Assembly: GCA_014584395.1 (NCBI GenBank)
Contig: JACTMY010000002.1
Location: 62,001-126,000 of the forward strand
Reading direction: 5' to 3'
DNA length: 64,000 nucleotides
From: Planctomycetota bacterium
Lineage (GTDB): Bacteria; Planctomycetota; Planctomycetia; Gemmatales; HRBIN36
This document shows, one piece after another, positions 54,036 to 63,306 of this stretch (position 1 is its first letter; every line of letters begins with the position of its first letter). The notes under the pieces were generated by a model. It saw only the letters and a program-made list of their open reading frames with translations. It made no database searches and was not told the origin of the DNA. The translations under genes were made by a program, and so were the position numbers.

Positions 54036-54337
54036 GGTTCCTTGGCCGGGGGCGGTTGGGCTGAGGGGGGAGGCGTGCCATGACCGGCCCGGATATACTC
54101 CGCTCGTTGCGCGGCATAATCTTGCGGGTTCACCTGGTCCAGGGGCTTTGAACCTGACCTGCCCGATTCTTGCTCAAACAATTTCTTGAGAAAGGGAATG
54201 CACCAGCCACAGCCCGTGCCCGCGCCGCCACAGTCCGAAAGCTGGCTGGCGACGCGGGGTTTTTCCCGCCGACAGTAATGGACCAGCTTGCGATAGGGCA
54301 CATGAAAGCAGTAACAAACCAGGTCATCGAGGTTCAT
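54032..54337 (-). CDS. BFD-like [2Fe-2S] protein
   Basis: 101 residues. Two cysteine pairs, Cys8-Tyr-Cys10 and Cys43-Gly-Trp-Cys46, spaced as in bacterioferritin-associated ferredoxin-type [2Fe-2S] domains, with a further Cys36 close to the second pair; the C-terminal half is Pro/Gln-rich and variable. It may serve as an electron donor to a ferritin or another oxidoreductase; no bacterioferritin is nearby. It overlaps manA tail to tail by four bases. Confidence 0.72.
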   Translation of the reverse strand: MNLDDLVCYCFHVPYRKLVHYCRREKPRVASQLSDCGGAGTGCGWCIPFLKKLFEQESGRSGSKPLDQVNPQDYAAQRAEYIRAGHGTPPPSAQPPPAKEP

Positions 54338-54411
54338 GCTGCTATTGTACCGCGGCAGGCGGTTGCACAAGGAGGTCATTGGTCAGGGCCGCGAGGAACT
54401 TACGGAGCGGT

Positions 54412-56178
54412 CTATTCCTCAGCGGGGGCGTTGTGGGCCAAGGCGACGTTGAACTCGCTCAGCATGGGGACCATCATGGCTGCGATGCCGAAGCCAAAGC
54501 TCCCGATGACGACCAGGAATGGCCACAGCACGTCGCCCGAGGCGCCCGTGCGCGGATTGCCGATGATGACGCTGGTGATGCCGTAAAACATCCCCAAGGG
54601 GCACGCCCAGGAGGCCACGCTGATCGCCACCGACGGTTCGCGCCCGCCCAGCACCAGCCACAGGCCGCCGATGCCGATGCCCAGGAACAGGATAAAGCTG
54701 GTCCACTGATACTCGAATTGTCCCCCAATGATGATGAGGTAGATGGTCAGCATCGTGCCGACGGTGAGGAAGAAAACAGTGCCAATGCTGTAGAGGATGG
54801 CGAGCCGAGCCTTCACCGTCCGCAGGGCCACGTGGATGCCGAGCATGATGGTGAAGGCCATGAGGACGAGCATGGTGATGACGAGATAGAAAGTGTTTTC
54901 AACGCCGCAATAACCTTTCCAGGCGTAGATCAGGGCGAGCACGACGGGAGCCAGGATGATTTCCTTGGTGTTGAAAAGGATGCCGCCGAGTTTGCCGAAG
55001 AGGAACTCCTTGGGAGTCAGATCGGTGACGAGGAGCAGTTCCAGGGCGTTGAGGTCGCGCTCGTTGGTAATGGAGGTGACGGCCTGGGCGTTGATCATTA
55101 AGAGGCTCAAGATGAGGACGGGGACCATGCCAAAGGCGGGGGCCAGGCGGTCCGTGCGCTCCGGGCTGGACAGCCCGACCAGGGCGGAGTAGCTGAGGGC
55201 GATGACGATCAACAAGAAGATGAGCTTGATCACCAGCGTCCTTCGGCCGTAGGCCCGGGTCGCGATTTCCCGCCACAAGATGGGATTGGGCCAGACGTCG
55301 CGGACCTTGCCTGGAGCCGCATGGATGTCGCGCTTGGCCTTGCCCTCGCCCTCGGTCTCTTCCGTGTCGGGCTTCTGGATCGGTTCGCCGCTGGGATTCC
55401 AATCGCGCAGCTTGAGGATGCCCACGCCGCTAAGCAGGACGAAGAGGCCAAACATCATGGCCGTGAAAAAGATGGGCTGCATGTTGAAATCTTGATGGAC
55501 GGGCGGCAGCAACACGCTCGACAAAGCACGATAGGGATTGAACCAGCCTTGCCATTGTTCAATCGTGGAACTGTCCACCCCAGTCAACAGGGGCAGCAGA
55601 CCCAAGCTTTCCACGACCAGAAAGTAGAGGACCATGCCTAAAAGGGTCAGAGCCAGCGTTTGATAGGTCTTATCCCGCCACAGGGCGATCAAGCATCCCA
55701 GGGCGCCCGCGGCCAGGGCTGTGCCGGCCAGGATCGCCAGGGCCTCCCACACCTGATGAAAGGCCACCCCGCCGAGCAGCACGGTAAACGCCAGCAAGGG
55801 AGCTGAGGCGAAGAGCAGCACGCTCGTTTGCAGCAGGCTGCCGAGCAGTTTGCCGAGTACGATTTCCCGGTGGCGCATATCCGTGATCAGCAGCAGAATG
55901 AACGTCCGCCGATCTTTTTCCTGGGCGACGGCGCCCGCCGCGATCAGGGCGGCGAAGAACAGCACCAGGGAGAGTTGGGAAAAGGTGAAAAGCTGAAACA
56001 ACAGCGAGCCGAAGGCGGCCAGGTCTCCTTGCGAAACGGCACGCCCCCACCCCAGCAGGGATTGCCACGCCGTCAGCCCGAGGACCCACAGCGTGCCCAG
56101 ATAGAAAATCCGCAAGCGATAATGTCGGAAATGACGCGGGACGGTCAGCCATTCGCGATTAAAAATCGGTCCAAGCAT
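54412..56178 (-). CDS. ABC-2 type permease subunit
   Basis: 588 residues from MLGPIFNREW. Two blocks of six or more hydrophobic helices separated by a charged cytoplasmic stretch, with the family motif AAGAVAQEKDRRTFILLLITD and MRHREIVLGKLLGS, seen again as TNERDLNALELLLVTDLTPKE in the second half, so the protein is an internal duplication. No ATPase domain. It follows the similar upstream gene by about 90 bp on the same strand, so they probably form a heteromeric permease. Confidence 0.87.
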   Translation of the reverse strand: MLGPIFNREWLTVPRHFRHYRLRIFYLGTLWVLGLTAWQSLLGWGRAVSQGDLAAFGSLLFQLFTFSQLSLVLFFAALIAAGAVAQEKDRRTFILLLITDMRHREIVLGKLLGSLLQTSVLLFASAPLLAFTVLLGGVAFHQVWEALAILAGTALAAGALGCLIALWRDKTYQTLALTLLGMVLYFLVVESLGLLPLLTGVDSSTIEQWQGWFNPYRALSSVLLPPVHQDFNMQPIFFTAMMFGLFVLLSGVGILKLRDWNPSGEPIQKPDTEETEGEGKAKRDIHAAPGKVRDVWPNPILWREIATRAYGRRTLVIKLIFLLIVIALSYSALVGLSSPERTDRLAPAFGMVPVLILSLLMINAQAVTSITNERDLNALELLLVTDLTPKEFLFGKLGGILFNTKEIILAPVVLALIYAWKGYCGVENTFYLVITMLVLMAFTIMLGIHVALRTVKARLAILYSIGTVFFLTVGTMLTIYLIIIGGQFEYQWTSFILFLGIGIGGLWLVLGGREPSVAISVASWACPLGMFYGITSVIIGNPRTGASGDVLWPFLVVIGSFGFGIAAMMVPMLSEFNVALAHNAPAEE

Positions 56179-56271
56179 CGATCCAGGTACCCTGCCGACG
56201 ACCGGCCCATCGAGAGGAGCCATCCAATTGGGACCAGACGAAACCTCCCCCAAGGCGAGGCCGCGACGTCC

Positions 56272-58116
56272 TTACTCAGGTTCGATTCTATGAGATTGAG
56301 GGGTCATCGCCATGCCGCCGGGACGTTTGGGGCGTTCCACGCTCTGGCCAAAGCGCCGTTCGGCCCAGGCGAGCAAAATGAAGATGAACAACAAGGTGAC
56401 GAAAAGACCGAGCGCACAAAAACCGAAGAATTCAAATTCGCCATAGCGATAGTCGCTCAGCCAACGCTCCACGTCTTCGTAGCTGAAGCTCATCCAGGCG
56501 ATGACGGCGGGAGGCGTGAATCCGGCGAAGAACATGGCGATGTACTGGGTCTCGCTCGCCCATCGGGCCATGAAGAGCACGGGCAGCGCGCAGACGAACC
56601 AATGGCCGCCGCCGAGGAAGATCGTCCATCCCAGGGAGGCCATCATGGCTCGAAGGCTGGTGGTTGCCTTGGCGCTGAAGGCCAGCCCCAGGGCGGCAAA
56701 GAACATCATGTAGAGCAGCGTGCAGCAGGGCAGGAACAGGATCGTGGACCAGTGCAGGCCGCCCGTCACCCAGCCGATGAACCAGATCATGAACAGCAAG
56801 TAAGACAAGGGACGCACCCCCAAGACGCTTCCCCACCACTTCTGGATGAGAATCTCGCGCAGCCTCAGGCGCGAGGTCAGCAGGCAGTCCAGCGTCTGCT
56901 TGTCCCTTTCATGAGTGATCATGCCCGCGGCGCGAAGCACGACCGCCAAGATCAAGAGGCAGGCCACGAGCGTCCCCACGATGCGAACGTAGTAATTGAC
57001 CGCCTCGCGGAAGTTCTCCCAGAAACGCTCCTCATAGATATGACTCTGATTCAGCAGGATATAGCATATGATGCCGAGCGGCGCTAGGGAGCCCAGAACG
57101 AACAAAGCGTAGAGCAGCTTCCCCAGTCGCGTCATGCTGGCGCTGAGAAACAATTCCTTCCACAGGATCGGTTTGTCGCCGATGGGCCGCCGGCGTTTGC
57201 CCTTGGATCGACCGTTTTGCTTCACCGCGGCGCCGAAGTTCTGTTTGCGATAAACGGCGCGCAGGCGCACGATCGCCCACAGCGTGCAGAGCGTGCCCAC
57301 AATGACATGAAAGAGGGTATAGTTGCGCAGAATATCGGCGAAACTCGAGCCAAGGTCGACGATCGTGTTGATGCGAACATTTGAAAGTCGAATCAAGCTG
57401 ATGACGAGATTGCCCGCGGAATAGAGTTCGAAAACCCAAGCCGTGGCTATCTCCACCATTCCCGTCTCCGCAAAGTTGCGACGCATGAAGACCAACTGTT
57501 CGGTGGCGCCCATGTACCAGGCGAACAGGAAATTGGAGAGGTAGTAGCCGATGATGAGCAAATAGGACAGGCTGATGGCGTCCCGGGTGCGTTTGGCGTA
57601 AACCGAAAGGAGCATGGTGACTGCGGCGACCGAGAAGAGCGTGCACGCCGTGGAGATGAAGCCGCCATAGAGCATGCGGGGATTGACGCCGCCAAAGAGT
57701 TGGATCATGCTCAAGATCGGCAAGCCGGCGAGCAGGAACAGGACCAAATTGGCCATCCGGGAGACCAGTTTGCTGAGCACGATCTCTTGATTCCGCAAGT
57801 CGGTGGCGAAAATAAACTCGAGGGTGCGGCGGTCTTTTTCCTCGGCGATCGCACTGGCGACGTAAGCCGGAGTGAGCAAAAGCACCAGCACGTATTGCAG
57901 GATCATGAACCAATTGAAGAAGGCCTCCGCAAAGGCCGTCGTCTCGCTGGGCTTGAGGCTTTCCAGGTCGCGGTAGGCAAAATAGCTCGTGTAAATCAGG
58001 AAGAGCAGCGTGAAGGTAATGATGGCATAGATAAACCGCATCAGCACATAACTGCCCCGGCGCGCCGTCCGCACCATGTCGTAAAATAAAACCGGTCCAA
58101 AAAAATGAAACTGCAT
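56272..58116 (-). CDS. ABC-2 type permease subunit
   Basis: 614 residues from MQFHFFGPV. Same architecture as the following gene: AIAEEKDRRTLEFIFATDLR with NQEIVLSKLVS near residue 110-140, and a second THERDKQTLDCLLTSRLRLRE in the C-terminal half. About a dozen membrane helices. No ATPase is encoded on either side, so the partner lies elsewhere in the genome. The upstream frame reads open to 58248 but the start at 58116 gives the family N-terminus. Confidence 0.87.
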   Translation of the reverse strand: MQFHFFGPVLFYDMVRTARRGSYVLMRFIYAIITFTLLFLIYTSYFAYRDLESLKPSETTAFAEAFFNWFMILQYVLVLLLTPAYVASAIAEEKDRRTLEFIFATDLRNQEIVLSKLVSRMANLVLFLLAGLPILSMIQLFGGVNPRMLYGGFISTACTLFSVAAVTMLLSVYAKRTRDAISLSYLLIIGYYLSNFLFAWYMGATEQLVFMRRNFAETGMVEIATAWVFELYSAGNLVISLIRLSNVRINTIVDLGSSFADILRNYTLFHVIVGTLCTLWAIVRLRAVYRKQNFGAAVKQNGRSKGKRRRPIGDKPILWKELFLSASMTRLGKLLYALFVLGSLAPLGIICYILLNQSHIYEERFWENFREAVNYYVRIVGTLVACLLILAVVLRAAGMITHERDKQTLDCLLTSRLRLREILIQKWWGSVLGVRPLSYLLFMIWFIGWVTGGLHWSTILFLPCCTLLYMMFFAALGLAFSAKATTSLRAMMASLGWTIFLGGGHWFVCALPVLFMARWASETQYIAMFFAGFTPPAVIAWMSFSYEDVERWLSDYRYGEFEFFGFCALGLFVTLLFIFILLAWAERRFGQSVERPKRPGGMAMTPQSHRIEPE

Positions 58117-58298
58117 GATCGCTCCGGATGCCGCTCGTCTCATCCCCTTTATCGAAATAAGGAATCTAGAGCACTGTAACCCAACGTTCGGGACTTGTCC
58201 ATTGACAGCAGGAAAGGAAAAAGCGAGACTGAGCTTGATTTCTGGCAAGAGAATGGCGAGCCACTTTAGCCTATTCGAACATCTGAAACTCAGACCTT

Positions 58299-59165
58299 AT
58301 GAGTGAAAAATACATCGTTCGTCATGGCGTGTTGCGGCACTTGGGGGAATATGAATCCCTCGTCGACCGGCCCTGGAAACGGGGCGATGCGGTCGTTGTG
58401 CGTTCGCCGCGCGGGACGGAGATCGGCACCATCCTGTCGCCAGCCACCGAGCGCACCAAGCAATTCCTGGCCGAGCCGACGGAAGGACAGATCCTCCGCC
58501 TGGCCACGAGCGATGATCTGCGTTTCCAAAACTCCCTGCGCGAAAAACAGGACCAGGCTCACGAGGTTTGCCAGCGGTACATCGATCAGCGGCAATTGCA
58601 AATGGACCTGGTGGACGTCGAGCATTTGTGGGGCGGCGAGCGGCTGGTCTTTTATTTCCTGGTGCGGCCGCCCGAAAAGCGCGTCGATTTCCGCGAATTG
58701 GTCCGCGACCTGGCGCGCGAATTTCAAACCCGCATCGAAATGCGGCAAATCGGCGTGCGCGATGAAGCGAAAATCCTCGCCGACTATGGCGACTGCGGCA
58801 AGCCCGTTTGCTGCAATACGCATCTGGCCGTGATGCCGCCCGTGTCGATGCGGATGGCCAAGCTGCAGAAGTCAACGCTGGATCCGTCCAAAATCTCGGG
58901 CCGCTGCGGCCGGCTGAAGTGCTGTTTGCGGTATGAATATGACGTGTACGATGAGCTGCACGGCCAATTGCCCCACGTCGGCGCGCGGGTGCTGACGCGC
59001 AAGGGGCAAGGGCGCGTCCTGGCCCAGGAAATCTTGGCACAGAAGCTGCTCGTCGAATTCGAGGATGGCCGAAGGGTTTTGATCGGCGCCGACGAGGTGT
59101 TGACCGTGATGGGGGGCCGAACGGCCCATGCACCCTCGACGCCTGCACCGGATGAGGTCGAATAA
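58299..59165 (+). CDS. PSP1-domain protein (YaaT/RicT-like)
   Basis: 288 residues. PSP1 C-terminal domain at about 60-180, then a cysteine-rich segment DCGKPVCCNTHLA and SGRCGRLKCCLRYEYDVY typical of YaaT/RicT. In Bacillus this protein with YlbF and YmcA forms an Fe-S complex that affects RNase Y; here YlbF/YmcA are not adjacent. The later part resembles a KOW/Tudor-like barrel (GARVLTRKGQGRVLAQE). ATG 58299. Confidence 0.9.
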   Translation: MSEKYIVRHGVLRHLGEYESLVDRPWKRGDAVVVRSPRGTEIGTILSPATERTKQFLAEPTEGQILRLATSDDLRFQNSLREKQDQAHEVCQRYIDQRQLQMDLVDVEHLWGGERLVFYFLVRPPEKRVDFRELVRDLAREFQTRIEMRQIGVRDEAKILADYGDCGKPVCCNTHLAVMPPVSMRMAKLQKSTLDPSKISGRCGRLKCCLRYEYDVYDELHGQLPHVGARVLTRKGQGRVLAQEILAQKLLVEFEDGRRVLIGADEVLTVMGGRTAHAPSTPAPDEVE

Positions 59166-59290
59166 CCCATGGCCATGACCGCCAGTCGTTCGAAGAATCG
59201 AAAAAGGCAGAGACTGACTCGATCGACCTTTGCTTGAGGCTTGCGCCGAACCGGCGAGCCAAGGTTGAAGGTGCTTCTAGGGTGTTCGCC

Positions 59291-59698
59291 ATGCATCACA
59301 ACGTCATCGAAGAGATCTTTCAAAAAGATCGCCGCTATCCGCCGGAAGCCTATTTCTTTGTGTCGGACGCCTTGCGCTTCACGCAATTGCGCCGGGAAAA
59401 ACGCGAAGCCGAGGGAGCGGCGCGGGGCGAAGCCTTGGCCGACCATGTCTCGGCTCGGGAACTGCTCGAGGGCATGTGCGATTATGCCGTCGAAGAATTT
59501 GGCATGCTCGCGCCCACCGTGTTTCGGCAATGGAACATTCGCAAGACCGACGATTTCGGCGAGATCGTCTACAATCTCATCGCGGTGAAGAAATTGACGC
59601 AATCGCCTCATGATCGCCGCGAGGATTTTAACGACGTGTTCGATCTCTACGGCCGGTTAGCCCGGCCCGTGGCGATCACCATCGACGATGATTTTTAA
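59291..59698 (+). CDS. TIGR04138/Minf_1886-type conserved protein
   Basis: 135 residues from MHHNVIEEIF. Matches the planctomycete-verrucomicrobia family (VIEEIFQKDRRYPPEAYFFV, CDYAVEEFGMLAPTVFRQWN). Function unknown. It lies 125 bp downstream of the PSP1 gene, same strand. A GTG three codons upstream of the ATG is also possible. Confidence 0.82.
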   Translation: MHHNVIEEIFQKDRRYPPEAYFFVSDALRFTQLRREKREAEGAARGEALADHVSARELLEGMCDYAVEEFGMLAPTVFRQWNIRKTDDFGEIVYNLIAVKKLTQSPHDRREDFNDVFDLYGRLARPVAITIDDDF

Positions 59699-59788
59699 CC
59701 GGCGTCTTCTCGGCGGCTCTTCCGTGCCCGTCCAGCCGTTTGCGGAGGATGCGCCGTAGGAACCCGTTTTGATCCGTGGAGTGAAGGG

Positions 59789-60283
59789 ATGACCAGGCGC
59801 GGTCACATCATCCTTTGGTGGATTGTTTTTGGCGTGTTCGCCGCGTGGTCCGTTTGGCTGGGAGCGGAAGCTTGGCGGCACGCCCACCCGCGCGTGATCT
59901 CGCTGCCGCAATTGCACCTGGCGCCCTTAGTGGTCGAGGCCGAGGTGCCCGAGGCCAAGGGAGACGCGACCGTGGTCACCGTCAAGAGCGTGATCAAGGG
60001 TAATGAGTTGCTCCAAGCCAACCCCGCCATCCCCGCGCCGGGGGGAAGAAAGATCATCGTCAAGCATCTGGTGGAGTCGCAAGGTTGGCAGGGGCCGGGA
60101 ACCTATTTGCTGCCCCTGTTCCCGGTCGAACCGCAAAGGGGGGAACTCTCCCATTTTAACGTGGCGCCGATTCCGATTTCGCCGGGCTTTTTCTACGCCA
60201 AGCCGCAACAGGTCCAAAGGCCCGTCTATTGGATGAGCGACGCGATTCGCGGACAAGTAGAGAGTTGGCTCAAGACGTCGTGA
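59789..60283 (+). CDS. small single-pass membrane protein
   Basis: 164 residues. N-terminal helix (ILWWIVFGVFAAWSVWLG), then an extracytoplasmic segment beginning ISLPQLHLAPLVVEAEV and ending in FFYAKPQQVQRPVYWMSDA. GTGGAGTGAAGGG precedes the ATG. No known domain; likely envelope protein. Stands between TIGR04138 and the small zinc-ribbon gene. Confidence 0.68.
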   Translation: MTRRGHIILWWIVFGVFAAWSVWLGAEAWRHAHPRVISLPQLHLAPLVVEAEVPEAKGDATVVTVKSVIKGNELLQANPAIPAPGGRKIIVKHLVESQGWQGPGTYLLPLFPVEPQRGELSHFNVAPIPISPGFFYAKPQQVQRPVYWMSDAIRGQVESWLKTS

Positions 60284-60350
60284 GCGGACGGGAAGTGCGA
60301 GTTCGCCATTGCATCGGCGGGTCGGCGGACGGAGCCAGATCGACCGCCGT

Positions 60351-60482
60351 TTAGCGGAACTTCGGCAGCTTCATGCCGCATTTGCTGCAGCGCGGACGAA
60401 CCCTGCCAATCACAGCGGAGCAGCGCGGACAACGGAAAGCTCGCAAGCGAATGGCACGCCGAGTGCGTGGACGAATCCCCAT
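60351..60482 (-). CDS. 43-residue zinc-ribbon protein
   Basis: A short gene on the minus strand with a strong ribosome site (TTGGAGGAAACAG before the ATG at 60482). Very basic N-terminus (GIRPRTRRAIRLRAFR), then CPRC (18-21) and CSKC (32-35), a four-cysteine zinc-ribbon arrangement, and a short basic tail ending FR. It resembles small ribosome- or RNA-binding ribbons but has no exact family match that I can name. The convergent gene ends 67 bp away. Confidence 0.7.
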   Translation of the reverse strand: MGIRPRTRRAIRLRAFRCPRCSAVIGRVRPRCSKCGMKLPKFR

Positions 60483-60803
60483 GTCTGTTTCCTCCAAATA
60501 GGGCGAACCGTCTTTTTAGGCAACCCTTGCCGCGATGGCAAGGGCGGATGACTCAGCCTGAATCGATCGTGACGGGGTTAACTGAAAGAAGGACGGAGAC
60601 TTTGACTGAGCTGCGTATCTTGCCCGCTTGGTTGATGCTCGCTCCCGATTTCGTCCGATCTTGGTACGGACAACAAGCGTGACAGCTAGGAGAAAACCAT
60701 GGCTCACCCATCTGGTCTTCACCGGCCAGATGGGTTGAGCTATACCTTCTTCCCCGGGAAGGAAAGAGGAAGCCTGGGGAGCCGTCGTCAGGAGGATGCA
60801 AAC
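60483..60803. other. 321-bp divergent region with hairpin, upstream of DUF1573
   Basis: Contains, on the plus strand, an AGGAG-preceded ATG at 60699 in frame with the DUF1573 gene and a strong hairpin (60702-60740) just after it. Promoters for both flanking genes should also be here. The rest shows no gene. Confidence 0.5.
60702..60740 (+). promoter_or_regulatory. bulged hairpin in the DUF1573 leader
   Basis: GCTCACCCATCTGG (60703-60716) pairs with CCAGATGGGTTGAGC (60726-60740) apart from one bulged T, loop about 9 bases. Ending 63 bases before the DUF1573 ATG and directly after the AGGAG-ATG at 60693-60701. Not followed by a U-run, so it looks like a leader structure rather than a terminator. 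Confidence 0.6.
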
Positions 60804-61781
60804 ATGCGCTGTTCAACCGGGTTGACTCTGTGGTTCTTGCTGACGTTAACGACACTGGCCCAAGCCCAATCCTCGCCCGCCGACGCGATGTGGCCAGAAA
60901 CCAGCCACGATTTTGGGACCGTTCCCCGGGGCGCCCAACTGCTTCACCGCTTCAAATGGACCAACACCACGCCGCAGCGCATCGAGATTGCCGACGTCCG
61001 CGTCTCCTGCAGTTGCGGCACAGTCACGCCCGCGCCGCGCGTGCTCGAACCGGGCCAGTCGGGTTTTCTGGACGTGGCCCTGGACGGCCGCCGCTTCAGC
61101 GGCGCGAAGACGATTCACGTGCAGCTCTTGGTCAACCCCGGGCCCAAGGCGGTAACCTTGGAGGTCAAGGCGAACAGCCGCCAGGATCTGGTCTACAATC
61201 CCGGACAGATTCGCTTCGACGTGATCCCCGAAGGCAGCAAGCCCTCCCTCAGTATGGACATCGAATACGCCGGCACGTTGGATTGGAAAATCACCGGCAT
61301 CGCCGAATTGCCCGATCACGTGGAAGCGCATTTCGCGGAAGCCTATCGGCGGCCGGGGCAAGTCGGCTATCGCCTCACGGTGCATCTGAAGGAGTCGGCG
61401 CCGGCGGGGGATTACAAGCGGACGCTCGTGCTCAAAACGAACGATCCCGCGGAACCGACGATTCCCGTGGTCGTCGAGGCGACGATTCGCTCCTTGGTTT
61501 CGATCGCGCCGAATCCGGTGCAGTTCGGCACCGCCCACGTGGGCAAGCCCGTGCAACGCCGCTTCACCATCCGCAGCGATCGGCCGTTTCAAGTGAGTCA
61601 TATCCTCGCACCCGGCGGCGACATCGTGCCTACGTTTGCTTCCGCTCCAGGCAACGTCCAGGTGGTCATCTTGCAATGGACCCCCGTGCATCAGGGCGAC
61701 ATGAGCCAAGAGTTGACGATTCAAACGACGCTGCCCAACAACCCCAACCTGAAACTGCAGGTGCAAGGCACTGCGCGCTAG
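60804..61781 (+). CDS. DUF1573 exported protein
   Basis: 325 residues. Signal peptide (LWFLLTLTTLAQAQ), DUF1573 Ig-like domain about 30-125 (SHDFGTVPRGAQLLHRF, VSCSCGTVTP, with a Cys-x-Cys pair), and two further Ig-like segments. Immunoglobulin-type domains of this family are typically extracytoplasmic and structural. GGAGG at -8 supports 60804; an in-frame ATG at 60699 has its own AGGAG but would put 35 residues before the signal peptide. Confidence 0.87.
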   Translation: MRCSTGLTLWFLLTLTTLAQAQSSPADAMWPETSHDFGTVPRGAQLLHRFKWTNTTPQRIEIADVRVSCSCGTVTPAPRVLEPGQSGFLDVALDGRRFSGAKTIHVQLLVNPGPKAVTLEVKANSRQDLVYNPGQIRFDVIPEGSKPSLSMDIEYAGTLDWKITGIAELPDHVEAHFAEAYRRPGQVGYRLTVHLKESAPAGDYKRTLVLKTNDPAEPTIPVVVEATIRSLVSIAPNPVQFGTAHVGKPVQRRFTIRSDRPFQVSHILAPGGDIVPTFASAPGNVQVVILQWTPVHQGDMSQELTIQTTLPNNPNLKLQVQGTAR

Positions 61782-61814
61782 CGCAGGACGCAAGAAATCC
61801 ATGAGCCAACGACG

Positions 61815-61846
61815 AAGGACCGGCAGGCCAAGGCTTGTCGGTCCTT
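61815..61846. terminator. hairpin between convergent genes, probable bidirectional terminator
   Basis: AAGGACCGGCA (61815-61825) pairs with TGTCGGTCCTT (61836-61846), 11 bp with one G-T wobble, loop of 10. It lies 34 bp after DUF1573 and two bases from the end of the SDR39U1-like gene. T-runs are weak, so rho-dependent help is possible. Confidence 0.5.
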
Positions 61847-61848
61847 GT

Positions 61849-63261
61849 TCATGGGTTCACTCGAACCGTTTTCCCCAGCATGTGTGCCAAGGCGATGGGC
61901 AAAGAAGGATGCTCAAAGCGGAATCCAGCATCGAGCAACCGCCGGGGGATGACCCTTCGGCTGGCCAGCAGAATTTCCTTGGCAAGGCCGTCCCAAAGCC
62001 ACTCCGCCAGCCAGGCGGGCATGCGTCCCCAGCAGGGGCGGCCCAGGGTGTGTGCCAAGGCCGCGGCGAAGTCCTTTTGCCTGGATGGTTGCGGCGCGGC
62101 GACGTTGACGGGACCCGACAAGGAAGGTTCCATCAGCACGTGATGGATGGCATAGATCGTGTCATCCAGACTGATCCAGGAGTGCCACACCTGGCCCTCT
62201 CCGAGCCGGCCTCCCATGCCGAGCTTGAAGAACGGGAGCATCTTTTGCAAAGCTCCGCCGTCGGGACTCAGGACCATGCCGATGCGGAGGTTGGCGGTTC
62301 GCAGCCCCGCATGCTGGGCCGGAAGTGCCGCCTCTTCCCAGGCCATGCACACGCGGCTCAAAAAGCCAGGACCAGGCGGAGTGTCCTCAGTGATGTCGTG
62401 TTCGGCTTCGTCGCCATAGTAGCCGATGGCCGAGGCGGCCAGGAACGTGGACGGCGGCTGGTGGAGTCGAGTCAAACTCTCGGCCAATAACCTCGTGTCA
62501 TGCTGTCGGCTTTCCCATATGCGGCGTCTCTTCGCACCCGACCACCGGCCCTCGGTAATCGGCTCAGCGGCCAAATGGATCACCGCATCGAAGCGCTCCA
62601 TCGCTTGCATGGGTACGTGGGATCGTTCGGGATTCCAGCAGACGGTTTCTGACGGCAGATCCAGCGGTCGGGCCTGTGAGGTTCCCTCGCGGACGAGCCG
62701 CACGACCGTGTGCCCGCCCGTTGAGAGAAAGGCACACAGGGGCTTGCCGATCATCCCTGACGCGCCGCTCACCAGGATGCGCAGCCTGGGTCGATGGCGA
62801 TAGGCGGCATGCCGGCGGAGGTCGGCTTGGGTCACGCGATGACGGTAGGCGAACAGTCGTTCCAATTCTTGCCGAGCGAGTCCTTGCCCGAGCCGTTCGC
62901 CGAGCCAACCTCCCTTGAGTTGATAGTGAATGTCATCCTCGAGCCAGGAACGCTGGGGACCCTCGGGGATCATCCGATGCGTATGTTCAAAGGAGGCAAA
63001 CGGGCCATGCACCTGTCGATCTTGAAATTGCACCTGGTCGATGAACCCTTGGTGCTCCGCGAGCCAGTTCACGGTGAGACAGGGTGCCACGTGGAGGCGC
63101 AGCAAGGTGCGGTCGCCGTCGCGGATCGACCCGCGGCGAGCGCGCATGTCCACGCGCTGCCAAGGGGGCGACAAGCGGGAAAAAGCGCCGGTCCGGGCAT
63201 GCCAACGAAATAGTTCCTCGGCAGCGACGGGCATTTCCGAACGAAAGGTTAAATGATTCAT
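61849..63261 (-). CDS. SRPBCC-domain plus TIGR01777 epimerase (SDR39U1-like) fusion
   Basis: 470 residues. Residues 1-150 form an SRPBCC/START-like domain (LTFRSEMPVAAEELFRWH, PFASFEHTHRMIPEG), residues about 160-470 an atypical SDR with ILVSGASGMIGKPLCAFLS, FDAVIHLAAEPI, AASAIGYYGD and VNVAAPQPSRQKDFA. TIGR01777 proteins are NAD(P)-binding epimerase-like proteins of unknown substrate; the SRPBCC fusion is a known variant. ATG at 63261. Confidence 0.9.
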   Translation of the reverse strand: MNHLTFRSEMPVAAEELFRWHARTGAFSRLSPPWQRVDMRARRGSIRDGDRTLLRLHVAPCLTVNWLAEHQGFIDQVQFQDRQVHGPFASFEHTHRMIPEGPQRSWLEDDIHYQLKGGWLGERLGQGLARQELERLFAYRHRVTQADLRRHAAYRHRPRLRILVSGASGMIGKPLCAFLSTGGHTVVRLVREGTSQARPLDLPSETVCWNPERSHVPMQAMERFDAVIHLAAEPITEGRWSGAKRRRIWESRQHDTRLLAESLTRLHQPPSTFLAASAIGYYGDEAEHDITEDTPPGPGFLSRVCMAWEEAALPAQHAGLRTANLRIGMVLSPDGGALQKMLPFFKLGMGGRLGEGQVWHSWISLDDTIYAIHHVLMEPSLSGPVNVAAPQPSRQKDFAAALAHTLGRPCWGRMPAWLAEWLWDGLAKEILLASRRVIPRRLLDAGFRFEHPSLPIALAHMLGKTVRVNP

Positions 63262-63306
63262 GCTGGCTTTCGCTTCGGCAGGTCGACCTTGGGGATGGGG
63301 TTCGCC

